From positions 1 through 64,000 of the forward strand of contig JAGVSM010000963.1 in NCBI GenBank assembly GCA_022494885.1: a stretch of DNA of 64,000 bases, written 5' to 3'. Position numbers and translations under genes: made by a program. Of the stretch, positions 1 through 11,141 are shown one piece after another. The notes beneath the pieces are model-generated. The model saw nothing but the letters and a program-made list of their open reading frames with translations, searched no databases and was not told where the DNA came from. Numbering within the stretch: the first letter of the stretch is position 1; each line of letters opens with the position of its first letter. This DNA is from Micrasema longulum (Eukaryota > Arthropoda > Insecta > Trichoptera > Brachycentridae).

Positions 1-985
1 AATAAACTTTATGCGTTACTTATTATTTTAAGTATAAAAAACGAACAATATACAACGTGACTATACTATATTTTTTTTAAAATTAAAAATGTAATACATT
101 AAAATAAAATAAAATCACTTTGTTTTCATGGTTGTTAAATTATAAAAAATATAAGTGGTACATAAAAACAAAATGATTTTATTTTATTTGAATGTATTAA
201 ATAATAATGTTCCACAAAGTAATGGTACACAGCTGTGTATATGGAGTTCAAATTTCGGGATAGATTTATCAGAATACTAAATTTAAAGTTAAAAAGTAAA
301 TAAAATTTAACATCAGTCGCCATTTCAAAGAAATATTACTAAACGGGTGTTCCTATTTAAACTGTCATATCATAAGAAGAAATAATATAATGTGTGTTAC
401 ATTGAGCGTGCTATAAAATAATTGAAGGATTTGTTGTTTGATAAATTATTATTGTATTCGCGTTTATAACGCACAACGTTATTATTATGTGTTTGCTCCG
501 TCATTATATGTATTTGTACTGAATATGAATGTTTGACAAATTGTTGAAAATGTTTTGTCTATTTTTTTTTATTTCATCGCATCGATAAAAAGTATCGTTC
601 CTTATCACTTATTAACACTATTTCTTTCGCTAAGTGTTGATGAAAAAACGGCCTTACACTAGAAAGAAGTTCTTGAGTGTTCGGAGTCCCAGTTTTTTAT
701 ATTTTTTAAAGATGAAACATTAAATTATTATTATTAAATGTGGTATTACTTTGCTAAACAAAACTAAGCAATTTTATTTTCAGATTCATTGTTAGCGATA
801 AAAATAACGTTAACTATAAAAGCTGTTAGAATTTGATTGGAGTTTTTGTTTGATTGGAATCCTTTAATTATCCGAAATTTCACGGCTCAAATTTGATTTA
901 CGTTACCGAATTTAGAACTCCCAAAAATCCTCATCTCTGTAGCTAACGGCGCTTAATTTATTTATTGGGTAAATAGATATTCCAT
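1..985. other. AT-rich intergenic sequence, no gene seen
   Basis: I see no conserved open frame, RNA or repeat boundary in this stretch. Open frames are short and of AT-rich composition. Confidence 0.5.
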
Positions 986-1400
986 CGCTCCATATTTTTC
1001 GGGGATAGCTATTTCAGCGGAGGTTGTTCCCAGTAAGGCTCGCTCAATCCTTCGGCCGTCTCGCCAGGGCTTGGCGGTCCGGGGCCCTTTGTCCCGCGTG
1101 GCATCTGGAAGGGCTCCGGATCGATTGACGGGTCGGTCATTTAACCCGACGAAGGGTGGCGGCCCCGGGTTCAGTAGCCGAATTCCCCACTTCTTTGTCC
1201 GCCCACCTCTCGCTAGGGCGGCGCCTCCGGTACTGGGTTATGGGTTCTTTCTCGTCGGGAAATCCTCGATTTTTAATTCCTACAACAGTGACAACCGCCT
1301 CTTCCTCTTGTTACTACCCCCGACAACATTACTCCGCGGTGAGTTTTGGGAAACTCGAAATAACTTTGTTTAGGGGTTTTAATTTTCTTTTACGCAGAAC
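985..1400. other. GC-rich island, unassigned
   Basis: GC content jumps sharply against the AT-rich flanks between about 1020 and 1330, with many CpGs and runs such as GGTGGCGGCCCCGGGTTC. Two overlapping plus-strand frames of 100 and 118 codons are open here, but neither resembles a family I know. The composition would suit the 5' untranslated part of a non-LTR retrotransposon or another imported element, but no diagnostic motif proves this. Confidence 0.35.
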
Positions 1401-2640
1401 AACGCCAACAATAATTAGGTTTTCACAACTGCACACAACAGAGGTGGTAACAGGTTTGAATTTGTCAAAACGTCCAAGTATCTTTCTATCATTTTCTGCC
1501 CTTCAACTATAATATTGTATATTGTATTCCTTTACTGTTATATAAATCTAGAAATGGGTGAATGTACTTACTGACCGTGTGTATTTGATTGATCAGTAAT
1601 TGACTAAAATTCTGCGAGGGTGCAACGAAAGTTTGTTTTGGAAATAAAAGACGAGTGATATTTAAATCCACAAATTGGAATAACCAGTGAACGGTTTCAT
1701 CGCTTTCGCGACATCTTCGAGAATGGACAGACTCGAATGTTTCGTACGATGAAAGCTTTCAAAATTATATTTTGAGGTTGATTTTGAAGCAGTTTATTTA
1801 TGTGTACGAAAATTATTGTCAGTAAAATTGCGAAACTGAAGAAAAACACTAACTTCCTTGTCTTTATAAACAGTTTCGTGAAAGGGTCGGCGCTTTCATT
1901 GTTTATATCTTGCCAAAGTGTAAGAACTTAAATGTTGTATGAAATCGATTAGGCAGTGGCCGAATAGTTAAATTTTGTAAAACTGCAGATTTTTGCGTTT
2001 GTTTTTTCGTCGCAGTTTCTAACAGGGTTGAGGAGATTATTGAACGATAGGGTAGTGCTGTTGGAAGGATTTCGTACCATTCCGTGTTTCAAAATTCCAA
2101 ATTTTGCCTGTCGCTGAAATATTGCTCGGCTTTAACAACGAACGCGTCAACTCGAGCCCATTATGTAATGCAGCTCACTGGGGTTGCATACTCAGTAGGA
2201 TGTGGGAATCTACTAGGCCACTAGGCAGACAGTCGAGCTTCAAAATACTGCGGTTGCTGAAGCTCGCCTACTCGTCTCGTTACCGCGAGGGTTCAATGGA
2301 GAAGTTCCATTTCAGACGTTCTATATGAATAGGCATCTAACATTACTCGGTAGTTGGTAAACACATGCTACCTCTAAAGTGTATCCTCCGACCTTCGTTC
2401 ATTTTTGTCCAAAGCGCTTTTGTTTTAAGACTTAAAATAATTATCGTAATACTAACTCGGAAGATGTGAACGTGTTTAATAATTTCATCTAGAAAAAGTG
2501 AAATGTAACGCTAATTTGCAATGTTAATTTGGTTGTGTCGCAACAAATATATTATGAAGTATGTAAAACTTACGAATGCAATCAAAATGTTTAAGTAGGC
2601 ACCAATTTTGAAACAGATACGGCGTTATTAAAAAAGAATT
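1400..2640. other. Intergenic, no gene seen
   Basis: No recognisable gene. A modestly GC-richer patch at about 2140-2310 includes a potential hairpin, GAGCTTC pairing with GAAGCTC around 2236-2265. Nothing else stands out. Confidence 0.35.
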
Positions 2641-3005
2641 CTTTTTTTAAAAAATTTATTTATTTTTCAAAAATATTTACAAAATAGTCTTAAATTAAAG
2701 TCCTGTTGAGTTGCATACATACAACTCGTCAGCAGGTTCTTATAAATTACATCGATTATTTACACTTAACCTACATTAACAATAATTTTACTTGAAAAAC
2801 ATTACATATTACATTATGAAAAATTAAAAACTATCACTAATACAAAAAAGTTTTTTCTAATAACCATGATTTGAGCCATCGTCTCACTCCTGTATTTAAC
2901 TCAGTATTTTTAATATTGTTTGGTAACATGTTAAATATTTTAGCTATACCGTATTGCAGTGTTCTTTTGCCATATTTATTGGAACAGGAACAGCAACAGC
3001 TAGCC
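2640..3005 (-). mobile_element. LINE 3' end fragment
   Basis: Read on the minus strand, about 3000-2860 encodes a short stretch typical of the end of a LINE reverse-transcriptase protein: the core LQYGIAKIFNMLPNNIKN is followed by a basic WLKSWL segment and then stop codons. Downstream on the same strand lie a small hairpin (AGTTGTATGTATGCAACT) and an A-rich AAATAAATAAAT tail near 2650-2665, as expected at a LINE 3' terminus. The copy is heavily 5'-truncated. The clade is not determined. Confidence 0.6.
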
Positions 3006-3069
3006 CTTCCATACTAGTAAACCTGGTGCTGTAATCATAATAATCATAATTTGATATTTATTTTATTTA

Positions 3070-3316
3070 TCATCATCATGAGCTCGACTGCCCTGAGTGG
3101 CCCTTGGCTGAATCCGAAAGTCTCCTCCACTCCTGCCGGTCTGCTGCCCTTCCTCTCCAGTTCCTCGCTTCCAACGTTGTCGTATCTGCACTGATGCAGT
3201 TCATCCATCGTATTTTGGGGCTTCCTAGTCTTCGTCGTCCTTGTGGCACAGATAGAGTTGGGCGTTTTGTGGGGTTTTCGTCGTCCATTCTAATTATATG
3301 GCCCATTCATTTTATT
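3070..3316 (-). mobile_element. LINE reverse-transcriptase C-terminal fragment
   Basis: The minus strand is open for about 76 codons ending at 3076. It carries the pattern of the region after the reverse-transcriptase domain in endonuclease-type LINEs: GHIIRMDDENPTKR, then a GRRRLGSPKIRW-like basic segment, then WRGRAADRQEWRRL and a stop. Known families with this end include RTE-like elements, which is an inference. Only the terminal fragment remains. Confidence 0.7.
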
Positions 3317-4440
3317 TAGTTCTACGATTAACATTGTTACATTTCGTCCCCTTAGTAACACAAAACGTATCTCGACTTATCAATTTTGTATTATAAAATT
3401 ATAAAAAGTATATACAACCTTTTTCAAAATAACAGGTTCTATTTAGTCACAAGGACACGTATCTCGATGACACTTTATTTCAAGCTTTAAAAGTAATAGC
3501 TCTGAAAGGTATATTGTATTCTCATTTTTGTATCGTGTCGCGCGGTTTTTATCTGTTTTCACAAATTGGACAAAATCAAAATACGTTTTTGTTTTACTAA
3601 AGGAACAATTTATACTTACTCTAACATCATTTATCACTATTGTACACTTGTTGTCCTAATTTAAACTGTACTCTTATATTGACATACGTATATTTACTTC
3701 TTATATTATATCTATCCCAGTGTTTTTAACATGTATAGTCTTGAAATTTAATTTTAAATATATTTGGAGTTTTCTATTTTTTTTACGTTTTCTGGCATTT
3801 ATTCGAACAACTTTATTCCCTCGTTCATTGTACATAAGACAGTTCTGGAACTATTAACAAAAACTTTGATAGTCTTGATATATTTAACACTCCGTACAAT
3901 ATGTACAGAAGAGAATTAATAGGCTTGATTCATGCTCTTCATTCATAATTCATTAAATCATTAAATCAAATTAAATTTTCCACTCTTACTTTCCTTCAAT
4001 CATCCTTTACCACTCCTTATCCATTTCCTTCTTTTCCTTCCCACTATCCCTTGTTTTGTCCATATTTTAATATATAGTATATTTATTATTTATATAGTTT
4101 AACCTGTACATCTGTTTGTATTCGAAATAAATCAAATAAAATTAAAATAAATTGCTTTTGATTTTGTTTACAGTCTTATATTTGTAGATCCTCTTGTTGC
4201 ATTGCATAGTTATGAAAGAACTCATTATTTTACAGTTTGTTTCACAAATGTTTCGGCACTATTTATCTATTTTCTATTTATCTATTTACACCTTTTATCT
4301 AAAATGCAATTTTACGTTCACTTTGCCCAGCTAACTAGGGTACATACCCCATTCAAAGCTAGGCAATTACATTCCAATATATGATAACAGTTAACAAATT
4401 AATAGAGAGCATAGACTAATACAATACAAACTTACTCGTA
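3317..4440. other. AT-rich intergenic sequence, no gene seen
   Basis: No convincing frame, RNA or repeat. The 3443-3637 minus-strand open frame has no recognisable similarity. Confidence 0.4.
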
Positions 4441-4455
4441 AACACATTTTGATAC

Positions 4456-4553
4456 ATATACATAGACACATGCACATATATACACATATATACACACATA
4501 TATATACGTGTGTGTGTATATATGTGTATATATGTGCATGTGTCTATGTATAT
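4456..4553. repeat. 98-bp near-perfect palindrome in CA/TA-rich sequence
   Basis: Bases 4456-4498 pair perfectly with 4511-4553: 43 bp per arm around a 12-base centre that itself pairs in part. I checked each pair. The arms are not simple dinucleotide runs; they contain the non-repetitive block ATAGACACATGCACAT. The palindrome sits directly beside a LINE fragment and a second short palindrome at 4556-4579. Confidence 0.9.
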
Positions 4554-4555
4554 TA

Positions 4556-4875
4556 GTCTCAGCCTTGTAAGGCTGAGACAAGCGTTATCGACAAAATCAA
4601 GAAAGGAGCTCTGCGCTGGTTTGGACGTGTAGAACGAATGGACAGCGAAAGAACGGCTCAGAATATTTACAATGCGAATGTTGATGGATGCGGAAATAGA
4701 GGAAGACCGAGAAAGACATGGCATGATCAAATCCAACAAATACTTAAAGATGGACATGTCAAAAGTCGGAATAATCGGCGCGCTCGCATGAGAAAATGTA
4801 TGAATGTAGAGGAAGCGAGATATGTATGCAAAGATAGAGTGTTGTGGCGTTCTATCCTCTCTGCCTACCCGTAAC
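4556..4875 (+). mobile_element. LINE C-terminal fragment (family with copies at 6290-6625 and 59522-59885)
   Basis: From 4569 the plus strand reads KAETSVIDKIKKGALRWFGR and continues through ERMDSERTAQN, a GRPRKTWHDQI segment and WRSILSAYP before a stop at 4872. The W-F-G-R-V-E-R-M and G-R-P-[RK]-K-T-W blocks are typical of the tail after a LINE reverse transcriptase. Two other copies in this window share the sequence, so this is a local repeat family. The first bases are the right arm of a short palindrome (4556-4566 with 4569-4579), so the fragment begins exactly at a foldback junction. Confidence 0.8.
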
Positions 4876-5005
4876 GGGGAAACGGCTTGATGGTTTGTTT
4901 GTTTTGTGTGTTATATATATATACACACATATATACACATGTACATACAGACACACGTACATACACCCATGCGCATACACATACATTCATTCATAAAACA
5001 TAGAC
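4876..5005. repeat. Degenerate TA/CA microsatellite
   Basis: Runs of TATATA and ACACATA-type repeats fill about 4908-4990, immediately downstream of the LINE fragment, and may have grown from its simple-repeat tail. Confidence 0.7.
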
Positions 5006-5134
5006 AATTTATTTATAATGCGAAACTTCATGGTTACCATCTCTATATATGTTTTTTTTAATTATTCTTTATTTTCATATTTTATTTTCGACATCCAGTA
5101 AGAATCTCCAATCCGTGGCATGCATCAACTTTTC

Positions 5135-5530
5135 CTATTCTCTACGACCAATGTCATGAAAGAGCGAGGTCAACACCTTCCGCAACTTGACAACACTCCC
5201 GTCTTTCCACGATTCTGGCAAAAGGTTATGGACATTTTTGCCTACGTAATAGTGTTGTCTCGATGCCAGAACAGTGTAGACCCCTTCACTTAGTATCAAA
5301 CCCCTATAAGAGTATCTTGTATTATAGTTGTGGTTGACGCTTGGGTAAATGTCTCTTTTGATATGTGTAAGCACTACCGTTCTCAATATATACTGTTGAA
5401 TAATATTCAGTACTCTGAATTCTTTGAAGAGCAAGCACTTGGATAACGAAATGTTTTTTTTTAAATGACTCGGATCAAATATTTCCGTGCAATTGCTACA
5501 GGTTCTAGGATTCCTTTTATACATTATTTC
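5135..5530 (-). mobile_element. LINE reverse-transcriptase C-terminal fragment, second family
   Basis: The minus strand is open for 129 codons. It carries the order typical of a LINE protein end: a helical FKEFRVLNIIQQYILRTVV stretch, the landmark NHNYNTRYSYRG, then a GKNVHNLLPESWKD block and a final basic helix. The NHN-NTR and LLP motifs recur at the end of many jockey/CR1-like ORF2 proteins. It is an unusually long intact fragment but lacks the catalytic domain. Confidence 0.7.
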
Positions 5531-5639
5531 TATTAAATTTCTATAATACCAAATCCAAATCTTCTAATTTTAAATATCTTCTATCTTGATTTTAGGTAGG
5601 TACCATAAGGATGGGTCAAGGGAAGGATGGGAATAATAT

Positions 5640-5760
5640 CGATAAATGCCGTTATTTACTAAAAAATACGAAACATATTTTTTTCTTTGGTTTAGTTTGA
5701 TAGTCTATTAGCAAATAAAAATAAATAAAACCACCGCTGAACTTTCTCATTTCTCCATTT
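5640..5760 (+). repeat. Fragment of TIR repeat A (MITE)
   Basis: The string TTTAGTTTGATAGTCTATTA, followed by CAAATAAAAA and CTGAACTTTCTCATT, matches the right ends of the copies at 7425-7850 and 28092-28485. Only the right-hand part of the element is recognisable here. Confidence 0.6.
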
Positions 5761-5799
5761 ATTAATTCTGCGGTTCTTTCCTCTGAGAAATAAGATTTT

Positions 5800-6210
5800 G
5801 TAGTGCCTACTTGTGTAGCGAAGTCTTCTCGTGCTTACGTTGTAAAAAATGTAAATCATTCGTCGGGCGATTCCGAAAGTTTATGTCGAGGAGGAGGCAT
5901 TTCGACGCGTGTTCGTCAGAAGGGCGAACATTGGTTTATTTCCGGATTGTGTTATACGGGGGCGGCTTTCGATGGATGTTCTCTCTTTGTTCTTCCCGAC
6001 CAACTTCCCATTGTACTGCGGAATACCCTTCATTCAATTACCTAAGCCAATATGTTAATTCACTCATTAAAGCGCTTCATTTTGTCTACAGTCGCCCAGT
6101 AAGGATTAATCACCGTTTTCATAAATGTTTAGCTTTTCGTGGTCAGTTTTTTCCCATCGTCCTCGGGATATTTCTGAAACGTTTTCAGTATTCGTTAACC
6201 TGTTTGTAAT
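5800..6210. other. Unassigned, moderately GC-rich segment
   Basis: Between about 5810 and 6040 the sequence is CpG-richer than its surroundings. A plus-strand frame of 132 codons (5811-6209) is open and cysteine/arginine-rich at its start. I do not recognise it. Its position between two transposon relics suggests another element fragment. Confidence 0.3.
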
Positions 6211-6289
6211 AAGTATGGACAATTGATTTTCAAATAATGTACCCACAGTTGCGTTGTTGATATAAACGTTAAATGTATCAGTCCATAAC

Positions 6290-6625
6290 AACGACAAAAA
6301 ACCATCACTCCGTTTCTCTGTAAGGGTAGGCAGAAGATAGGACGCCACATCACTCCATCTTTGCATACAGATCTCGCTTTCTCTACAATCATACATCTTC
6401 TCATGCACGCGCGCCGATTATTCCGACTTTTGACGTGTCCATCTTCAAGTATTTGTTGGATTTGGTCATGCCATGTCTTTATCGGTCTTCCTCTATTTCT
6501 ACATCCATCAACATTCGTATTGTAAATATTCTTAGCCGCTCTTTCGCTGTCATTCGCTCTTTATGTAATATTAAACCAGCAAAGAGCCCCTTTCTTGATT
6601 TTGTCGACAATGCTTGTCTCAGCCC
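6290..6625 (-). mobile_element. LINE C-terminal fragment, same family as 4556-4875
   Basis: The minus strand repeats the 4556-4875 LINE tail: a ...GCTGAGACAAGC... start, the K-T-W-H-D-Q-I-Q-Q-I-L block, and VKSRNNRRAC-type sequence. Point changes and a small indel break the frame around 6545-6560. The copy is inverted relative to the 4.6-kb copy. Confidence 0.75.
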
Positions 6626-6762
6626 TTACATAATTTATTTACATATACGCCCAATGGGCATTTTTATGGACACATTTATACATAGAAAATTATTATAACA
6701 AAATTAGAAAGACTCAATGGTTTAAAGTAGACTTTGTGGAAATGGAAGCGGGAGAGAGGTGT

Positions 6763-6985
6763 TTATAATTGAATTTGATTCAGTGATCGTTTGAAAGAAG
6801 ACAGCTTGTTATCAAAGAAATCAAGTCTGGTATGTTTGTTGGCAGACCTAAGAATTCTGGGCATAGGGGAATGAAAACCATAGTTAGTTCTATAATGTAC
6901 AAATCTCAACATTTGTGCATTTATCGTACATAGTTTTACCACACGTTCGCCTGAGAGATTGCATTTCGACAGCATTCAGCCTACT
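6763..6985 (-). mobile_element. LINE tail fragment
   Basis: The minus-strand frame carries NYGFHSPMPRILRSANKH followed by DFFDNKLSSFKRSL. This resembles the tail of the LINE at 52215-52938 (NFGFYAPMSRMCRL ... LPAFRRSL), so the two are probably related families. Confidence 0.55.
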
Positions 6986-7424
6986 TTCATCCCTGATTTA
7001 CCAAGTTCGTACTTCGCTCCCATACATCAGGGTCGGGACCAGGACTCCGTTGTGAACTGCTAATTTTGCCTCTTGCGACAAACATATCAGTCCATAATGT
7101 AACCGTAAATATGTTTATTTCCTTAAGTAATAACCCAATAGACACGCCCATACGGAGAAAAACCATTCGATAATTATTGATTACGAAGTAAGCTACAGAT
7201 TACATCAATACATCAGGCCGTAGGTACTTGGGTTGAGAATTGCATTCGCAAACCGAAACCGTTCATTACACGTTTGTTGTTAAACTAAAAACCAAACTAA
7301 AACCAAACCAAAAATTTGGGACGAATACGAAACAAAAGTTCTATGCGGTAGAGCTTAAGGGATTCTCTAGAGAATTATTACTCTGAGTAAATTTCAGTGT
7401 TTTGTTTGGATTATTCACCGAATC

Positions 7425-7850
7425 TCAATGAGGAAGTTCAGTGCTATGGGAAATTGGATATAAAAAATGTTGTCATACACGCGTCAAAGATTGCGAAGCG
7501 TCTCAAAAAGGTATGAAAAAAATAATAAAAATTAACCACCTTGAAACATCACAAGTTATTGTGAACAATAATTAACTCAAATAACGTTGTTATGTGTTGT
7601 GATAGATTTCCGGGTAGCCATTTTTTTCAACGCTTAATTTATTTCGACAGCTACGGGGTTCTCCTTTTAAACGATAGCACAACTCACCGACGCTGACAAC
7701 AACTCGTGACATCACGGGCGGCGTAATTTTGAAATTACAAAACTTAAAAAAAAAACATTGCGATTGTAATACGATACATATTTTTTTTATTGTTAACTTA
7801 GTTTGATAGTCTATTAACAAATTTAAAAAATCATTGAAAACCTGACTTTA
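7425..7850 (+). repeat. TIR repeat A, longest copy
   Basis: It starts with CAATGAGGAAGTTCAGTGC at 7427. The copy at 28092-28485 ends with the complement, GTGAACTTCCTCATTG, which defines terminal inverted repeats for this family. Shared internal blocks are GGGAAATTGGA near the left end and TTAGTTTGATAGTCTATTAA near the right end. No transposase frame is visible, so it is a non-autonomous, MITE-like element. The right terminus of this copy has decayed. Confidence 0.6.
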
Positions 7851-7859
7851 TTCCAAACC

Positions 7860-8335
7860 ATTACAATTTTTATAGAACATCGTCACGAATCTTGACGTCA
7901 CAACTATCAATGCCAAACACGTCGCGTTTTTCTTGTGACATTTTTATTTTTTTATTTTCTTTTTTAAAGTTATATGGGTATATGAAAACATTTCTCCACT
8001 ATATCCATATTGATTTTGAAAATACAATCAATTATTCTGAATCCATTTCGTATATTGTTATCGGTATTCGTAGAATATGGTATTTCCCTATTGTCAAAAA
8101 TAAATAAACGTAATGCGTTCATTTAAAGAAAGAACTCGCTGAAAAGGGGTATCTGTATGGTGGAGATAAATTCTTACCTTTACTTATTTTGGACAATTAT
8201 ATTGCCCAATTATTATAGCATGTCCAATTATTTACTATAGCACCCACTCCTACATCCATTTAGTTCCGATTTTAATGTTTCTATTTTTGCCACTTATAAA
8301 AATAAAATACCCCTCAATCTGTTTTGTATAAAGAT
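7860..8335. other. Intergenic, no gene seen
   Basis: AT-rich sequence. A 71-codon plus-strand frame at 7892-8107 has no recognisable similarity and is probably chance. Confidence 0.4.
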
Positions 8336-8339
8336 TTTT

Positions 8340-8773
8340 TTTTTTTTTTTTAATTTAAATTTCATTGATAAACCCTTACGGGTTACATACATTTAACAAA
8401 ACATTTTCACTTTTAAAATTCACATTCCACTGTTAATATTAATATTTTTAACATCTTTTGTAAAGGTTGTCTGAGTCTTTTGTTTAGTTTTGTCTGGTAG
8501 TTTATTGTATAATTTCAGTCCATGGTTTATTAGTCTCGATTGTCCATTTCTCGTTTTAAATTATTGTATATGATATGTTTCTGATATTCTCGTATTGTGT
8601 TTATGTTTTCTACAGTTTTTTTCAAGTTTTAATTCTTCGTCTACAATTACATCAGTGGCTAATTTATGAATAAATTTTAAAGATTCTAGTTTAAAGAGTT
8701 CAGTTACATTTAATTGTTTAGTTTGTTCAAAAACTTCTTTAGTTGCTGTTAGATAAAATATTTTTTACTATTC
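8340..8773 (-). mobile_element. LINE 3' end fragment, family also at 27655-28750
   Basis: Read on the minus strand it matches the 27.8-28.7 kb copy over several blocks: QLNVTELFKLESLKFIHKL, the sequence around DVIVDEELKLEK, and LINHGLKLYNKLPDK. The minus-strand end is A-rich, as expected for a LINE 3' tail. The frame is broken in places. A SINE has inserted directly on its right side. Confidence 0.75.
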
Positions 8774-8786
8774 CAACTGCGCTTTT

Positions 8787-9043
8787 CATCATCTTTCCCT
8801 TTCCGCATCTAATGGTGCATAGGGCTCTCTATTGGTACACCAATCGCAGTGTATCTTGATCACTTTTGTACACGACGGTAAGATGATCAGTCTTACGATT
8901 CTGGTACCAGTCCTGGGACTAGGAAATATTCTAGTGTAAAAACACCCGTTTAAATATTTTTTTCACGTCAACCATGCCGGGAATCGAACTCGAGACCTCC
9001 TGCATGGTAGGCAAACGCGCTGACCACTACACCACGAGGCCGA
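8787..9043 (-). mobile_element. SINE A, tRNA-derived, with target-site duplication
   Basis: The minus strand starts with a tRNA-like head that has a box A (TGGTGTAGTGGTCAGCG) and a box B (GAGTTCGATTCC), the internal RNA polymerase III promoter. A ~180-base unrelated body follows. The element is bounded by a perfect 13-bp direct repeat, CAACTGCGCTTTT, at 8774-8786 and 9044-9056. That duplication shows retrotransposition of a complete unit. The acceptor arms do not pair, so this is not a tRNA gene. Related copies lie at 53105-53490, 55030-55425 and the right edge. Confidence 0.9.
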
Positions 9044-9056
9044 CAACTGCGCTTTT

Positions 9057-9730
9057 ACGTATGTAATAAATATACGAATACTTACGATAATTCTTGCAAA
9101 ACAAAGAACATCAACGAAGATTATTTTATGTATCTGTCGACACGATTTTTTATTCGCAGACGATGGGGTTGTTGTGATAAAAGAAGGTACTACATTGCAT
9201 CTTTGGAAACGCGGATAATTTTTTAGGAGACTTTGTTTTTGATCTATAAAATATTGCTTAGTTTAACATTCAAGATAATTGTAAGATTTTTCATGAGTTG
9301 GGAAATGGCTCTTTGTTAGAAATATGTTCTATTTAGCTGTGTTCCTTCACATTCTCCGTAGACATACTTTCTCCTCACATTCAGAAATAGCGGGGAAATG
9401 TAACGGCTGCCTTCAAAGGGACGCACGGAACCGGAAATCTGAAATTCTCGAATAAAAATTGTAAGGGAGTCTCATTCCTTACCCCCGTTTATAGCGTCCT
9501 AACTACCTCTAGCATCCAGCTACATGACATCATAGCTACCGAGTCAAGACTCGCATCTTGACTCAATTCTTGTGCTGACATTTGCAACAATACTAGAGCG
9601 AATGTATGTGCAATACCTGTGTTACACGTTACACATAATGAAAACAGAAAAACTAATTACGATTTTGAAACACAATAAACTACCTACCCATATTATAAAC
9701 ACGTGTAACGTTCGCATTTTCGAAACGGGC
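9057..9730. other. Intergenic with one hairpin
   Basis: No gene is seen. A hairpin at 9541-9564 pairs GAGTCAAGA with TCTTGACTC around a 6-base loop. The rest is ordinary AT-rich sequence. Confidence 0.4.
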
Positions 9731-9734
9731 TTAG

Positions 9735-10130
9735 TTCAGTTAATAAGTCAAAATCTGCTATTTATCCAAATTCTAAGAGCAACTTTGGTTTTTGTGCCCC
9801 AATGTCCAAAATGTGTAGGTTAGTCCACAACTTGGAATTCTTTGGGGTAGATCTTCCGGCTTTTCGTAGATTTCTTCGCCACTAAAACAGCGTGAGATGA
9901 AGATGGATTGGCATGGTTTAGCTCGAAGTCTTATATGTTGATCGTGTTTATAAATATATTGTATACCACTATTTTACTGCCCTTGTTTGTCTTTGCTACA
10001 TAGTTGTGTTATTTTCGTTCAGTTTCTTTTACATATGTTTCTTCATATGACAGCTAACTTCAGCTAACTAACTTAATGGTGTTAGAATACGTATAAATGT
10101 AAATATTGTATTGTATATACTATTATTATC
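9735..10130 (+). mobile_element. LINE tail, family also at 52215-52938
   Basis: Bases from GTCAAAATCTGCTATTTAT through CCGGCTTTTCGTAGAT to about 10075 match the 52.6-52.9 kb copy with substitutions and small deletions, including the non-coding tail around GCCCTTGTTTGTCTTTGCTA. Only the last part of the reverse-transcriptase protein and the 3' UTR are left. Confidence 0.75.
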
Positions 10131-10333
10131 ACATTGAGGGGAGATACTTAAGCCCACCATCCACCCGCAGCTGATATAGAGTCCAGGAGAGAGGGACTGT
10201 CAGCTGCGCATAGAGGAAAGTTATTATAAATATTTCTAAGAAATACAAACTCTATGCAGATTAAGGAGTGGGGAGGAGAATGTATGGACAGAGGCCAACA
10301 CGTCGTCCCCACCCCTCAGAATCCCCTCAATGT
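10131..10333. repeat. Short TIR-bounded element (possible MITE)
   Basis: ACATTGAGGGGA at 10131-10142 is the exact complement of TCCCCTCAATGT at 10322-10333. The interior is GC-richer than its surroundings and includes an inner CAGCTG hairpin near 10169-10205. There is no open frame. The outer target duplication is unclear, so the MITE assignment is tentative. Confidence 0.5.
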
Positions 10334-10664
10334 CTCTGTTTTTTTTAAAATATGTATTTATACTAACAATTTACATAAATAAACGTAAACACAAATACAA
10401 AAACAATGACTTAAAACTATAATAACACAGCAAATATAACTAACACAACAAACATAATTACTATTATTTTCACAAACAAACATCTATATAAGTAGATAGA
10501 ATGTCATCGGAAAGCGTCTGGATTTTATAAGTTGTTTGTGTATGTTTTGTTTTTGAAATTATTTTTGTATATATATTGTTTATTAGTTAAGGTGTTTTTT
10601 TTGTACAATTTGTACAACTATCTAAATAAATACATTACACGGAACAAAAAATATATAAAAATAA

Positions 10665-10860
10665 ATCTCGGGGTGATAGCTGCTACTCGTCGTGTACGGG
10701 GCCTCGTGGGGTTACCCCCGCCCCCCACCGGTTCCACCCCCGCGACACAACCCGCCAGGAAATTGGCAATACTCATCACGGCTCATTTCCTTCGGATTTA
10801 TCCCGGCAAATTTTTGACGGTACACAAGTTTCAGGGCCCAGTGAGGTTAAGACTATTTGT
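10665..10860. other. GC-rich island, unassigned
   Basis: A sharp C/G-rich patch (GGGGTTACCCCCGCCCCCCA) sits in AT-rich DNA. The plus strand is open for 137 codons across it, but the translation is low-complexity and unlike any family I know. Transposon 5' sequence is a possibility. Confidence 0.3.
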
Positions 10861-11141
10861 AAGAATTTTTAGTAACATTCATTGCTCATTTTGTGTTTTA
10901 AAGTTATCTTTACACAGAAACAATGACACAAATCAGTCAGACTAAACTTTCTTATTTCAAACTTTCCCTAATTGATTTCTTGATAAATGTACCTATTCGA
11001 AAATATTTGCAGGTTTTGGAGAAGATCATTTTTTTTTAAATGTCTAAGATAAATTAGATTTTAGTTTGCATGCCATAATAAGTTTACAATAGTGTCAGTA
11101 GATACATTGAACATTTGTTTCTCTAGGAATTTTTTTCACAT

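Noticed and set aside
8974..9043. tRNA-like sequence with boxes A and B (also at 60356-60425 and 33715-33787)
   Set aside because: Acceptor stems do not close and each is joined to a repeated SINE body; these are SINE heads, not tRNA genes.
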